A DNA stretch of 64,000 nucleotides from Desulfobacterales bacterium (lineage in GTDB: Bacteria; Desulfobacterota; Desulfobacteria; Desulfobacterales; JAHEIW01), in assembly GCA_030066985.1 (NCBI GenBank), contig JASJAN010000002.1, forward strand, positions 217,495 to 281,494, read 5' to 3'. Position numbers and translations under genes: made by a program. Under the pieces are notes generated by a model. The model saw nothing but the letters and a program-made list of their open reading frames with translations, was not told where the DNA came from and made no database searches. Shown here piece by piece: positions 49,821 to 59,532 of this stretch; the stretch's first letter is position 1, and each line of letters starts with the position of its first letter.

Positions 49821-51383
49821 TTACGTTTCCGGTTTGATAACGGGTTCGCAGGCATCCGTTGCAGGCACATTTTCGAGTATCAACGGGCGTTCGAGCATGC
49901 GTTCATATAGCGCAATGTATTGGCGCGCGGTATTGGCGTGGGTGAAGGTATGGGCGCTTTCTTTCATAATTCGTCTGATTTGTTGATTTTTGATGGTCTT
50001 CGGCAGGTTATAAAAATTCATCGCCTGCTCAATGGCCCAAAAAAGACCGTTGGGGTCAAAGGTTTTAAACAGGAAGCCGTTTCCCTGATCCCCGATGGTG
50101 TCCAGATCCCCGATGGTATCGTGGATCCCCCCGGTGTCGTGGGCAACCGGCAGGGTGCCATAAATGGGGGCGATCATCTGGGGCAATCCGCAGGGCTCAA
50201 AACTAGAGGGCATCAATATGAAATCGGCTGCGCCGTATGCCAAATGCTCCAATCGGAAATCAAAATCGCAAATCGCTACCCGCTTTTGCAATCCGTGAAA
50301 ATTGACGATGTCTCGAAAGACGCTCTGATAATCGCCGTTGGCAACAAAGATAATTTGTAAATTTTGTTTCCAATAGGTTGAAAGGACCCGATACAAAATG
50401 TCTGCCAGCAAGTGGCAGCCTTTTTGGACCGGATCCAGGCGCGAGGGCCAAAAGAAAATCGGGGCGGCGTCATCCAGAATGAGGCCTAGTTTATTTTGCA
50501 AAAACACCTTATTGGCCTTTTTACCGGATACAAAATTCTTAGGGCCATAATTTTGGGCCAGTTCTTTGTCGGTCTCAGGGTCAAAGGCGGGATCGGGTGC
50601 ATTCAGTATACCGGCAGCACAATCGGCTTTTACTTTATTGGCCAGTTCCTGTTTCAGCGGAGGGTAGACAAAATCATGCCGGCCATTGATGACTTCCGCT
50701 AAAAAATTAGGGCTGACCACATTGACAAAGTGGGCTGCAAAAACACCGCTGGTCAGAAGATCCACCGGAATGGCTTCGCGGGCCTCTTCATATTGATAGG
50801 CCATGTTTTCAAAATATAAATTCTGCCAGAAATAGGCGGCATCGATTCCGCGGTCTTCGATATATGCCAGGGTGGTTTTGACCGTATGCACATTGTGAAT
50901 GGTGAAAAGGCAAGGGATGCCCATCTGTCGGGCCATGGCCGGAATCAGGCCAGTCATCCAGTCGTTGCAGTGGATCAGATCTGGCTGTACCCGCGGAACG
51001 ATGTTGTTGATAACCTCCCGCTGAAATGCCAGCGCCAGTTTGATATTTTCCTCGCCATAGTCAGAATAAACGCGGTTTACATAGTAAAAAGCGCGATCTT
51101 CGGCCAGGTGGATGCGGTCATCGGGCATTTTTCTGCTAATTGTACGGAATTCTTTTTTCAGAACCGGTGCCAGGCCGTCGCTGAAAATGGACCGATAGTC
51201 TGGAATGGCCACGTGTACATCAGCGCCCTGCTCAAATAAAGCGGTTACCAGTGCCGCCGACACGTCGGCCAGTCCCCCGGCCTTGGCGGTAAAAAAAGAG
51301 GCCAGGCCGCCCATGCGATGCGGCAGATAAGTTACCTCGGGAGTCACCAGCAGCACCCGCGGGTTGCATGTTATGTCATCCAT
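49821..51383 (-). CDS. glgA: Glycogen (starch) synthase, GT5
   Basis: 520 residues. GT-B fold, with the nucleotide-sugar loop KAGGLADVSAALV (usual KTGGL), HCNDWMTGLIPA, FTIHNV and the C-terminal ADFILMPSSFEPCGLPQM. Elongates alpha-1,4-glucan from a nucleotide sugar. With no glgC in the window and a UDP-glucose pyrophosphorylase nearby, donor specificity (ADP- or UDP-glucose) is open. The N-terminus is longer than usual. Confidence 0.93.
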   Translation of the reverse strand: MDDITCNPRVLLVTPEVTYLPHRMGGLASFFTAKAGGLADVSAALVTALFEQGADVHVAIPDYRSIFSDGLAPVLKKEFRTISRKMPDDRIHLAEDRAFYYVNRVYSDYGEENIKLALAFQREVINNIVPRVQPDLIHCNDWMTGLIPAMARQMGIPCLFTIHNVHTVKTTLAYIEDRGIDAAYFWQNLYFENMAYQYEEAREAIPVDLLTSGVFAAHFVNVVSPNFLAEVINGRHDFVYPPLKQELANKVKADCAAGILNAPDPAFDPETDKELAQNYGPKNFVSGKKANKVFLQNKLGLILDDAAPIFFWPSRLDPVQKGCHLLADILYRVLSTYWKQNLQIIFVANGDYQSVFRDIVNFHGLQKRVAICDFDFRLEHLAYGAADFILMPSSFEPCGLPQMIAPIYGTLPVAHDTGGIHDTIGDLDTIGDQGNGFLFKTFDPNGLFWAIEQAMNFYNLPKTIKNQQIRRIMKESAHTFTHANTARQYIALYERMLERPLILENVPATDACEPVIKPET

Positions 51384-51538
51384 ACACGTCGTGCTTTCTT
51401 TAAGCGCTTATGAAAATTTACTTCCGGCTTTTATAAACAGGTAAGTTATTGGTTATCTGTTATTGGTTATTTGTTGATTGAAAAGCCGCTACTGAAATTT
51501 TTTTACCAATAACAAATATCTATTAACGAATAACCATA
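51384..51538. repeat. Short repeat of TTATTGGTTAT type
   Basis: Left GTTATTGGTTATCTGTTATTGG and right, inverted, ACCAATAACAAATAT units within about 100 bases between glgA and the phosphorylase gene. Confidence 0.5.
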
Positions 51539-54088
51539 TTAGGCCCATGTTAAAAGACCGGGCGTTGATTTTACGCGACTATCACCCCGGGGGGTAATAC
51601 GAACCGTAAATCCAAATCGACCTGAGCTTTGACAATTTAACGCGCAGCCATACAGATAGTGTCCGTTGCCGTTGTCTTCCAGGACGCTCATTTTTTCTGA
51701 TTTACTGGCGCCCAGATCCTCCAGGGATTTCATTTGGCCGTAATACAGTTCGACATCGACCTCATCGGGTGTCAGTTCTGCCAAATTGACTTCGGACGTA
51801 ATTTCAAATTTTTCTCCGACGCGACAGGGCCCGTGGGCGTGCCTGACCGGCGGCTGGATCTTAATTTTTTTCCATAGCGAACGCAGCCTGCTGACCTGAT
51901 TGTTGAGCATCTTTGCTTCTTCAGCCTGATTGGCAAGCAAGGCCTCATAGCGATTGGCAGCCGGAATATAAAAACGGTTTTCATAATCGGCCACCATACG
52001 AAGACTGCAAAACATCTCCATCGCCATTTCCATCGATGCTTTCATCATTTTTAACCATTTGACCGGGATGTCACCGTTTTTTCGATCGTAGAAGCGGGGA
52101 ATCACCTCATTTTCAAGTACATTATAAAGCGCTTGGCTTTCAACAGCGTCCTGGTAGTCGCGATCCTCGTATTCCTCGCCGTTTCCGATGCGCCAGCCCC
52201 TTTCCTCGTCATAGCCTTCGCACCACCATCCGTCGAGGATACTGACATTTAAGACCCCATTGATGGCAGCTTTCATACCGGATGTGCCGCAGGCCTCAAG
52301 GGGCCGCCTGGGTGTATTCAGCCATACATCGGCACCCTGCAGCAGATGTCGGGCCAGATGCATATCGTAATCTTCCAGAAAAACAATTCGATCACGAAGT
52401 TCCGGCTTGCTGGCAAAATGGAAGAGTTGTTTGATCAGATCCTTGCCTTCGCCGTCTTTGGGGTGGGCCTTGCCGGCAAAAATAAACTGAACCGGATATT
52501 TTTCCGAGTTGACAATCGCTTCCAGACGTTGGGGATCCTGAAAGAGCAAAAAGGCGCGCTTGTAGGTTGCAAACCGCCGGGCAAAAGCGACGGTGAGCAC
52601 ATTGGGATCCAAAACGGATTCAAGCGCCTCGATCACAGTTCGCGGTGCGTTGCGGCGGGCATATTGTTTTACCAGCTGTTCCCGGCAGGTGCGCACCAGA
52701 CGCGAGCGATTCATCTCATGGCTGCGCCACAGCTCCTCGTCAAAAATATCATCAATGTGTTTGATATTTTCCGGTTTGCGCGAGCTCATGTACCAATCCG
52801 GCCCGAGATAGCGCCCAAAAAGATTGGCAAATTCCTGGGAAATGAATGAGGATATGTGGATACCGTTGGTGATATGGGATATGGGCACTTCTTCAACCGG
52901 ACGTTGCGGCCAGACATGGGACCACATACGCCGGGCTACCGAACCGTGCAGGCGGCTGACGCCATTGCAATGGGATGCCAGATGCAACGCTAAGATAAAC
53001 ATCGATAAAGGCGCGTCGGGCGGCGAACCATCGGTTTGTCCCCATGATAAAATTTCAGTTGCCGCTATGCCTAATTTTTCCTCCAGCGGTTCCAGATACG
53101 GCAGGACATCTTCGGCTGGAAATTCATCATGTCCGGCGGCCACCGGTGTGTGGGTGGTAAAGACGGTTGTGCGCGGTATGATCTCGAGGGCGGTCTTTAG
53201 GTCAACATCGTGGCTGGCCATTATTTGCGCCACTCGTTCCACGCTGGCAAAGGCCGAATGCCCCTCATTCATATGCAGAACCTTCACCTGCACGTTCATC
53301 TTTTCCAGCGCCCGCATTCCACCGATACCCAACAGCACCTCCTGGGCCAGACGCGTTTTCTGATCACCGGCGTACAGCCTTGATGTCATGTCGCGATACG
53401 GCAGCGGGTTTTCAAGAATATTGGTGTCCAGCAAATAAAGAGGGATTCGCCCGATCATCATTTTCCAGACAACCGCCTGGATGGGGCCGTCTGGTCCCAT
53501 AACCGAGATCCGCAATTCGTTATTCTCAGCATCCCGCACCCGGTCAACCGGAAGGTCGTAAATGTCGGTTTCCGGATAAGCTTCCTGCTGCCATCCGTCA
53601 GGATTGAGATACTGGCGAAAATAACCGCGGCGATACATGAGCCCTATGCCGATCAGCGGCAGATTCAAATTTGATGCCGATTTCAAATGATCACCGGCCA
53701 GAATTCCGAGACCTCCGGCAAACAAGGGCAGGCTCTCATGAATACCAAACTCCATTGAGAAATATGCAATCGTCTCCCCGGGCTCGAAGGCCGTTTTGGT
53801 ACGTTCGGCCGAATCCAGAACCCGGCTTTGAAATTGTTCCTGGACACCTTTTAGGTGCGCCAGAAAACCTTTATCTTTTGCTAGTTTTTCAAAGCGACTC
53901 TGTGAAATTTTCGATAAGAAAAAAATAGGGTTCCGGCCGGTTTGTCCCCAAAGCGGTGGATCTATGCGCCGGAAAAGCTCGATCGCATCTTTGTTCCAGC
54001 ACCACCACATGTTGCGAGAGAGGGTTTCGAGAAATAGAAGGGGCTTGGGTATACTTGGAACAACCTGAAATGTCTGAAAATTTTTCAT
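51539..54088 (-). CDS. glgP: Alpha-glucan phosphorylase, GT35
   Basis: 849 residues from ATG 54088. N-terminal DUF3417 (FLETLSRNMWWCWNKDAIELF), typical of the short bacterial/archaeal alpha-glucan phosphorylases, then the GT35 core with EFGIHESLPLFAGGLGILAGD and PLP-lysine in CGTSGMKAAINGV near residue 604. Releases glucose 1-phosphate from glycogen or maltodextrin using phosphate. A C-terminal beta extension (about 750-849) is present. Confidence 0.94.
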   Translation of the reverse strand: MKNFQTFQVVPSIPKPLLFLETLSRNMWWCWNKDAIELFRRIDPPLWGQTGRNPIFFLSKISQSRFEKLAKDKGFLAHLKGVQEQFQSRVLDSAERTKTAFEPGETIAYFSMEFGIHESLPLFAGGLGILAGDHLKSASNLNLPLIGIGLMYRRGYFRQYLNPDGWQQEAYPETDIYDLPVDRVRDAENNELRISVMGPDGPIQAVVWKMMIGRIPLYLLDTNILENPLPYRDMTSRLYAGDQKTRLAQEVLLGIGGMRALEKMNVQVKVLHMNEGHSAFASVERVAQIMASHDVDLKTALEIIPRTTVFTTHTPVAAGHDEFPAEDVLPYLEPLEEKLGIAATEILSWGQTDGSPPDAPLSMFILALHLASHCNGVSRLHGSVARRMWSHVWPQRPVEEVPISHITNGIHISSFISQEFANLFGRYLGPDWYMSSRKPENIKHIDDIFDEELWRSHEMNRSRLVRTCREQLVKQYARRNAPRTVIEALESVLDPNVLTVAFARRFATYKRAFLLFQDPQRLEAIVNSEKYPVQFIFAGKAHPKDGEGKDLIKQLFHFASKPELRDRIVFLEDYDMHLARHLLQGADVWLNTPRRPLEACGTSGMKAAINGVLNVSILDGWWCEGYDEERGWRIGNGEEYEDRDYQDAVESQALYNVLENEVIPRFYDRKNGDIPVKWLKMMKASMEMAMEMFCSLRMVADYENRFYIPAANRYEALLANQAEEAKMLNNQVSRLRSLWKKIKIQPPVRHAHGPCRVGEKFEITSEVNLAELTPDEVDVELYYGQMKSLEDLGASKSEKMSVLEDNGNGHYLYGCALNCQSSGRFGFTVRITPRGDSRVKSTPGLLTWA

Positions 54089-54471
54089 ATAATTTATATC
54101 CTTGCATATGAATGCAAACGGCATTGCCGTTTTGATTTTCTTCTGGTTAAGATCGTTGCAGCTGAATTAAAGAAGAATAAAGCCTAACGTCTGAAAAATC
54201 AATATGCGCGCTAAATTTAGAAATTAATTGCCAGTTCATTTGCGATTCTCAATTCCTCATTTGAAACGCTCACTTTAGAAACCTGAGTTGAGCGCTTGTC
54301 GAGGTCGAAGATCCGCCTCTGGCGGATTGCCGCCCTGTTGGGGCGCCTTTTGACACCGTAGATGCGGTGAGATCGGCAAGCCCCCTGGGGTTTCAAATTC
54401 AAAATACTAAAAATGATAGAAGTCCTTAATCTTGGTTGGTGTTATTCACATTTTTAATTTGAAACGCTCAC
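54089..54471. repeat. Intergenic with 16-base direct repeat and GC hairpins
   Basis: ATTTGAAACGCTCACT occurs at 54259-54274 and again at 54457-54472 (the second touches the stop codon of the debranching gene). Between them are hairpins (GATCCGCCTCTGGCGGAT and CCCTG...GGGG). No gene. Confidence 0.6.
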
Positions 54472-57400
54472 TCAGGTTAGTTTTAGCCAGACCCTAAGCA
54501 ACTCACTGGCCCCCCAGGCCTGGGCATCACATCCGCGCGCTGTATGCGGATAATCGCCGTCTAAAATTTCGGGTATATGACCCAGACAGCCATGCTCGAG
54601 CAAATGTGCCCCACTGGCAAGCCATGCCAGTGCGGTAGGCTTGCTTTCGGGTCCGTAGGTCATCTCCCAAGCTTCACAATAAGAAGGAAACATCCAGGTC
54701 CAGGCCGTGCCGTTATGATAGGCCGGTTTGCGCCGGGTGTCTTCATCGCCTTCATATTTTCCCCAGTACGGATGGTCGGGATCGTTTAGCAATGCTCCCC
54801 GGTGGACAATTTTAATCTCGTGTCGAACCGTTCGGTCTGCCAGGCTGCGGATAGCCCCCGGGACCAGGAGGGTTTCACAGGCCGCCAGAATGCTGCGGCA
54901 CTTGACGGCATCTTTGATGGCGCCCAGTGTGATGGCCAACAGTTGATTGGGGCGCAGGGCATCATCGGCAACAGCAGCCGATGCCGGTTGTCCGGGGGTG
55001 GCGTGCAGACAATCCGACAAAAAGGCCAGTTCCGGTTGCCAGAAATATTGCAGAATCGATTGTTGAACCTGTTTGGCCAGCTGCCGCCAATGCCGGCCGG
55101 ATTCCGCCGGATCTATTTGGGCCAGAAAACGAAGGGCCGCAAACCACAGGGCCTGAATTTCAATTGGATAGCCTTGACGGGGGCTGCCGGCTGGATGGTT
55201 GGTATCCATCCAGCTGAAATGGGTTGGACTGAAAATCAACCCCGATTCCGGGTCCATGTACACACCGTTGGGCGCGCCGTTTTTCAAGGACTGGCCGATG
55301 GACAGCAGAATTTGTCCCAGCGAGCGCCCGCCGCAATCTGTGGCCAGCAAGGTGTCTTTATCTTGTGCTTGGACCCAGTCGGCACAGGCCGTCAGCAGCC
55401 ATAGGGGTGCATCGGATGTATTGCGGTTGGCGTCATTTTCTGCCTGAATCATGTTCGGCAGGGTGCCGTTTTTCTCAAAACGGGCAAATTGGACGAGTAT
55501 ATCGCGGGCCTCAGCGGTTTTACCGGCAGCCACCAATCCGCGCACAAAAATTAAGGCATCCCGCCCCCAATCCAGAAACCATGGATAACCGGCGATGACC
55601 GATTTTAAATCACCGCGTTTGACAACATAATGCGCCAAGGCGGTTTGCAACATCTTGCTGACCGATGTTTGCGCTTCGCTTTCCGCCAAGACCGCCTCGG
55701 CCATCGAATCGGTAGCGGATGACGGTGCCTCTGATATCTCACTGGCTGATCCGGCCGTGGCATGCAGCGATACGGTCTGATTGCCTTTGACATATACGGA
55801 CAGATATCCGGGGCTGAATAGATCTGAATCCGGATCATGACCCCGCCGGGCATCCTGCGGCCGATGGATCATGTAAAGCCATTCGGGTTCCGGCACAAAG
55901 GCGGCCTTAGCCATCTGGATTCTGAGCTGATGGTCAGCATCCGGTCCAAAATCAAAACCATTGTCAAAGGCGCTCACCGCTTTTGGCCATCGATTTTCAG
56001 GCCCCTGATAAGCCTTGGTAGCGGCATGAAAACTACGGTTTTCAATGTCGGGTCGCAAAATAATTTCCACCGACTCTGAATCGGTCAGTCTTTGAGGCAG
56101 ACCTTTGGCCGGATGTCGGAAAAATTGCAGTGCTATCGAATTTTGGCCCGCTGCCATGGTCATCCGAACTGTCAGCAAAACATTTTGGCCCTGACCGGTA
56201 GGAACGTGATATTGCCACCATCCGCTGCCGTCTGCCGATGTCCGAAACATTTCCAGACAATCCCGATTGAGGGCCTGTGAGTACCCCTGAAAAACGATCC
56301 AGGCCCGGCAGCGGCTGAACATTATCCAGCGATCGGCAGGATATTGTGGATTGAAATTGGCGGCCAGTAGCCCGTCATAGCGGCTGGCCAGCCTGTTCCA
56401 GGCCACTGGGCTGCGCATCATGGCACCGCGACCGTTGGTTGCCAAAAAGGTTAAATCTTCAGCGATAAGCTCAGAATGGTTAAACCGTTGTTTGATGCGC
56501 AACTCCTTGGCGCTCGGCAACAACAGCACATGGGCCTCTTCATGCCGACAACCGTGAGGGTCTGTCTGATCGTAGACCGACAATGACAAAGTACAGGGTG
56601 TAAAGGTTTGCGGTACTTTAAGCGGTCTCAACAAAACAAAATGGTGACCATCCGCCGTCGGCAGGCTGGCTTCTGCTGCCAAGGTTTGGTCCCCAGCGGC
56701 CATTCGGACTCCGAAGGCGCAATCAGAGCGGATAAGCAAAAAATGATCGGGCGGGAGCATGACTTCCCGCTGCAGATCCTGCGGCCATTGCCAGATGATC
56801 ACCCCGGGTGGCCGATCGGCGGAAACCTGCTGTTTGCAAAACGTCAGCGGATCTTCTTTTAGCTGCTGTACCGCCTGGCGCCGATCAAAACCATCGAAAT
56901 GGCCGATACCCCCGTAAAATGACACCACCTCCAACGCTTTGGCTGACAAACGCTGCTGTTCTATTTTTGCGGGTATCGTGAAGGGTTGTTTGGGATACCG
57001 CTGGGCTTGCGTTAGATCATCCGCCTGGGTTGACAGACACAACACCTGGCCGGGTGCCAACAGCAGGCTGTGCATGTTATCGATTGTCTCTGGTTCAAGC
57101 GACGCACCGCTGAGCAGATCATAAAATAAAGGGGCTGGCAAACCTGTTGTGTTTGCGTCCCAGAAAACTCTGGTTTGCTTGTCCGGCTCCAAGTTGACAA
57201 TGATCAATAATTTTTTTCCAGAGGCGCGATGGTGCCGCAGCAGGACAATCGCATTTCCGTCCTTTTGCTGGTGCATGTTTAGGGCAACCTCTTGGTGAAA
57301 CGCCGGATGGATCTTCAGCAGATGATTCAAGCGTCGAATTTCAGCGACCTGGTTTGGGGTCGCACCCCAGTTCAACGACGGGGCATCATGAACGTTTATT

Positions 57401-58779
57401 TTTTCGGTGGCCAGCCATTCCACACCATTGGCAAAGCCGAATGCGCCGTTATGGGAGCTCAAAGCACACAGAGCGGTTCGCATGCGCGCATACGATTCAG
57501 ATTGCTGCGCCAACCTGAGGTTATCATGGGTTTCAGCAAAATGTACTGTTAAACCGTCAGTGTTGGCAATATCGATGGCTTCCGGCAGGTAATGCTCAAT
57601 TTGTTTGCGGTCGTAATTTTGAAACAGTTCTGAATAGGCCCAGTTTAAGTTGGCGCGGTTCAAAAGATCGCGGGTCACCGAAATTTTCCCGCCTAGACCC
57701 TCAAGCAAAAAGATCACATCTGGAAATTGAGACCGCACTTTGGCGACGATGTAGCGCCAGGCGGCCAATGGTATCATATATCCTGCATCGCAACGGAAGC
57801 CGTCCACTCCCCGGCGACACCACTTGAGGAAAACATCCGCCATATACTGCCACAACTCCGGCTGAGAATAGTCCAATTTCGTCAGGTCTTCCCAGGCAAC
57901 CCCCCAGGCGCCGGGCACTTCGATACGGCCTTCGGGACTTCTGACCAGCCATTGCGGATGGGCTTCATGCAGCCGCGCAGCCCAGCCGGTGTGATTGATG
58001 GCAATATCGATCAGGATTTTGGCGTTGCGGCGGTGAACCGCGTCCACCAACTCGATGAATTGCTCCAGGGGTGTGGCATGGGGATCAAATTCTGCCAGGG
58101 CAGGATCAACTTCGGTAAAGCTCAAGGCAGCGTAAGGGCTGCCGAATCTTCCCATGCGGGCATAGGTTGTTGGCGTCGGATGGATGGGCAGCAGCATCAG
58201 CAAGCGGCACCCCAGCTCACCGATGATAAAATCCAGTTCTCCAATCAGGTCACGAAATTTTCCCGATGGCGGGATAACTGTATAACCGCTGCTATCCAAC
58301 TTTTGAACACACTGTTCATCGGATGGTTCAAGCCTGCGGCGACCGGTTTTATTGGGTCCAAATTGCCGCACAAAAGCGTTGTAAATGATGTTGGCGCAAC
58401 AGGCATCAGCCGCCTCTACGTTAATGGCCGTGTTGGGTCCCGGCGGCCATGTCGGCTGAACCTCGCCTTCTTTTAAAAAATAGCATTTGGCTTCAAAATG
58501 GCCGGCCTCGCACAGGGGCAGGGTGACTGTAAAACGCCGTTCATCCAAACGCTTCATGGGAAGATCAAACCAGGCTTTACCAAGTGGTGGTTTTTTTTCT
58601 TCGACCTCCCGGATAATTTCCTCTCTGATGATGCTGGCATAACCGATATTGGTGCGCACCCATGCCGTACCGGAATGGGTATCGGGCAATTGAAGGGTTA
58701 GCCTCAGGGTATCACCACAGAAGCTCACCAGCCGCGTTCCCGGAGCTGGATTTTGCACGATATGAATGTCATAGGTCAT
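54472..58779 (-). CDS. Two-domain glycogen debranching enzyme, GH13 plus GH133 fusion
   Basis: 1435 residues. N-terminal beta domain, then a GH13 barrel (about 180-480) with ILIDIAINHTGW, nucleophile Asp in GFRCDAGY, acid/base Glu in FLLEGLGG and HFAETHDN. After beta-sandwich linkers of about 500 residues, a C-terminal (alpha/alpha)6 GH133 domain (about 1060-1430) with WFLDWGRDALIFVRGL, PNMIQAENDANRNTSDAP and RRKPAYHNGTAWTWMF. This is the layout of eukaryotic AGL: a 4-alpha-glucanotransferase plus amylo-1,6-glucosidase. The bacterial GlgX route uses a single GH13. It should remove branches left by the phosphorylase. It is the first gene of the glycogen run. Confidence 0.9.
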   Translation of the reverse strand: MTYDIHIVQNPAPGTRLVSFCGDTLRLTLQLPDTHSGTAWVRTNIGYASIIREEIIREVEEKKPPLGKAWFDLPMKRLDERRFTVTLPLCEAGHFEAKCYFLKEGEVQPTWPPGPNTAINVEAADACCANIIYNAFVRQFGPNKTGRRRLEPSDEQCVQKLDSSGYTVIPPSGKFRDLIGELDFIIGELGCRLLMLLPIHPTPTTYARMGRFGSPYAALSFTEVDPALAEFDPHATPLEQFIELVDAVHRRNAKILIDIAINHTGWAARLHEAHPQWLVRSPEGRIEVPGAWGVAWEDLTKLDYSQPELWQYMADVFLKWCRRGVDGFRCDAGYMIPLAAWRYIVAKVRSQFPDVIFLLEGLGGKISVTRDLLNRANLNWAYSELFQNYDRKQIEHYLPEAIDIANTDGLTVHFAETHDNLRLAQQSESYARMRTALCALSSHNGAFGFANGVEWLATEKINVHDAPSLNWGATPNQVAEIRRLNHLLKIHPAFHQEVALNMHQQKDGNAIVLLRHHRASGKKLLIIVNLEPDKQTRVFWDANTTGLPAPLFYDLLSGASLEPETIDNMHSLLLAPGQVLCLSTQADDLTQAQRYPKQPFTIPAKIEQQRLSAKALEVVSFYGGIGHFDGFDRRQAVQQLKEDPLTFCKQQVSADRPPGVIIWQWPQDLQREVMLPPDHFLLIRSDCAFGVRMAAGDQTLAAEASLPTADGHHFVLLRPLKVPQTFTPCTLSLSVYDQTDPHGCRHEEAHVLLLPSAKELRIKQRFNHSELIAEDLTFLATNGRGAMMRSPVAWNRLASRYDGLLAANFNPQYPADRWIMFSRCRAWIVFQGYSQALNRDCLEMFRTSADGSGWWQYHVPTGQGQNVLLTVRMTMAAGQNSIALQFFRHPAKGLPQRLTDSESVEIILRPDIENRSFHAATKAYQGPENRWPKAVSAFDNGFDFGPDADHQLRIQMAKAAFVPEPEWLYMIHRPQDARRGHDPDSDLFSPGYLSVYVKGNQTVSLHATAGSASEISEAPSSATDSMAEAVLAESEAQTSVSKMLQTALAHYVVKRGDLKSVIAGYPWFLDWGRDALIFVRGLVAAGKTAEARDILVQFARFEKNGTLPNMIQAENDANRNTSDAPLWLLTACADWVQAQDKDTLLATDCGGRSLGQILLSIGQSLKNGAPNGVYMDPESGLIFSPTHFSWMDTNHPAGSPRQGYPIEIQALWFAALRFLAQIDPAESGRHWRQLAKQVQQSILQYFWQPELAFLSDCLHATPGQPASAAVADDALRPNQLLAITLGAIKDAVKCRSILAACETLLVPGAIRSLADRTVRHEIKIVHRGALLNDPDHPYWGKYEGDEDTRRKPAYHNGTAWTWMFPSYCEAWEMTYGPESKPTALAWLASGAHLLEHGCLGHIPEILDGDYPHTARGCDAQAWGASELLRVWLKLT

Positions 58780-59077
58780 TTTTCAGGCACCTTGGATGCT
58801 TCTTTAGGATTTTGGCTATCGAGGTCAACCTTCTCACACAGTCAATCGTCATCTTTATGGAAGTTTTTGTAAGGCGTATTCCAATGCCCGGTTTAATGTT
58901 TAATTTGATGTGATGTTCATATTCACATCATTTGCTGATATATATATAACACCGAAATTCTCCTTGAAAAATCAAAAATATAAGTATAAGAAATTTTTAG
59001 GGATTTATCAGGCTACGGTTCTATTGTAAACAAGAAGTTGATATGCCAATCCCATAAAAAAACAAAAAAGGCTTTAT
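58780..59077. promoter_or_regulatory. Divergent intergenic region with palindrome
   Basis: TGATGTGA-N9-TCACATCA (58906-58930) is a perfect 8-base palindrome in the promoter region shared by the debranching gene and the DUF2914/diadenylate cyclase operon. The spacing is wrong for a CRP site. Confidence 0.5.
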
Positions 59078-59527
59078 ATGAGACTAAAACAAACCACGGG
59101 GCGCAGTGTTTGCGTCCCTCTCTGGATGGTGCTGATGGGTGCACTCGGATTTTGGCTGCTGCCATTCCAGACAACGACATCTGTCTTTGGTGCCGAATCA
59201 TCACAGCTGCAGTTGTTTCAGGCATTAATGGCTGAGGACATTTTTTCTAACGCCCCCCGCAACCCGACGACGGTTTTTTCCGTCGAGCAAAAGAAAGCCG
59301 TTTGCTATACATCGTTCAATCAGGTACCGCAAAAACTAATTATTTATCATAACTGGTATCACCGCGATGTGCCCAGCGCCAAAATTCGGTTAACGCTTAG
59401 GCCACCCCGCTGGTCAACTTACAGCAGCATCGAACTAAACCAATCCGATGTCGGTCCCTGGCGGGTTGAAATCACCGATGAATCCGGCAAAATTATAGAA
59501 GCATTAAGATTCAGTGTGACGGAATAA
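59078..59527 (+). CDS. DUF2914 protein with signal anchor
   Basis: 149 residues. An N-terminal hydrophobic segment (VPLWMVLMGALGFWLLP) and a C-terminal DUF2914 domain: CYTSFNQVPQKLIIYHNWYHRD, RLTLRPPRWSTYSS and GPWRVEITDESGKIIE. A small beta-rich periplasmic domain; function unknown. Five bases separate it from the diadenylate cyclase gene, so the two are co-expressed. Confidence 0.85.
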   Translation: MRLKQTTGRSVCVPLWMVLMGALGFWLLPFQTTTSVFGAESSQLQLFQALMAEDIFSNAPRNPTTVFSVEQKKAVCYTSFNQVPQKLIIYHNWYHRDVPSAKIRLTLRPPRWSTYSSIELNQSDVGPWRVEITDESGKIIEALRFSVTE

Positions 59528-59532
59528 TCGTA

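Noticed and set aside
57727..58476. A 249-codon plus-strand frame opposite the debranching enzyme.
   Set aside because: Shadow of the GH13 coding region on the other strand.
58909..58927. A TGTGA...TCACA pair suggested a CRP site.
   Set aside because: The spacing is 9 bases rather than 6.
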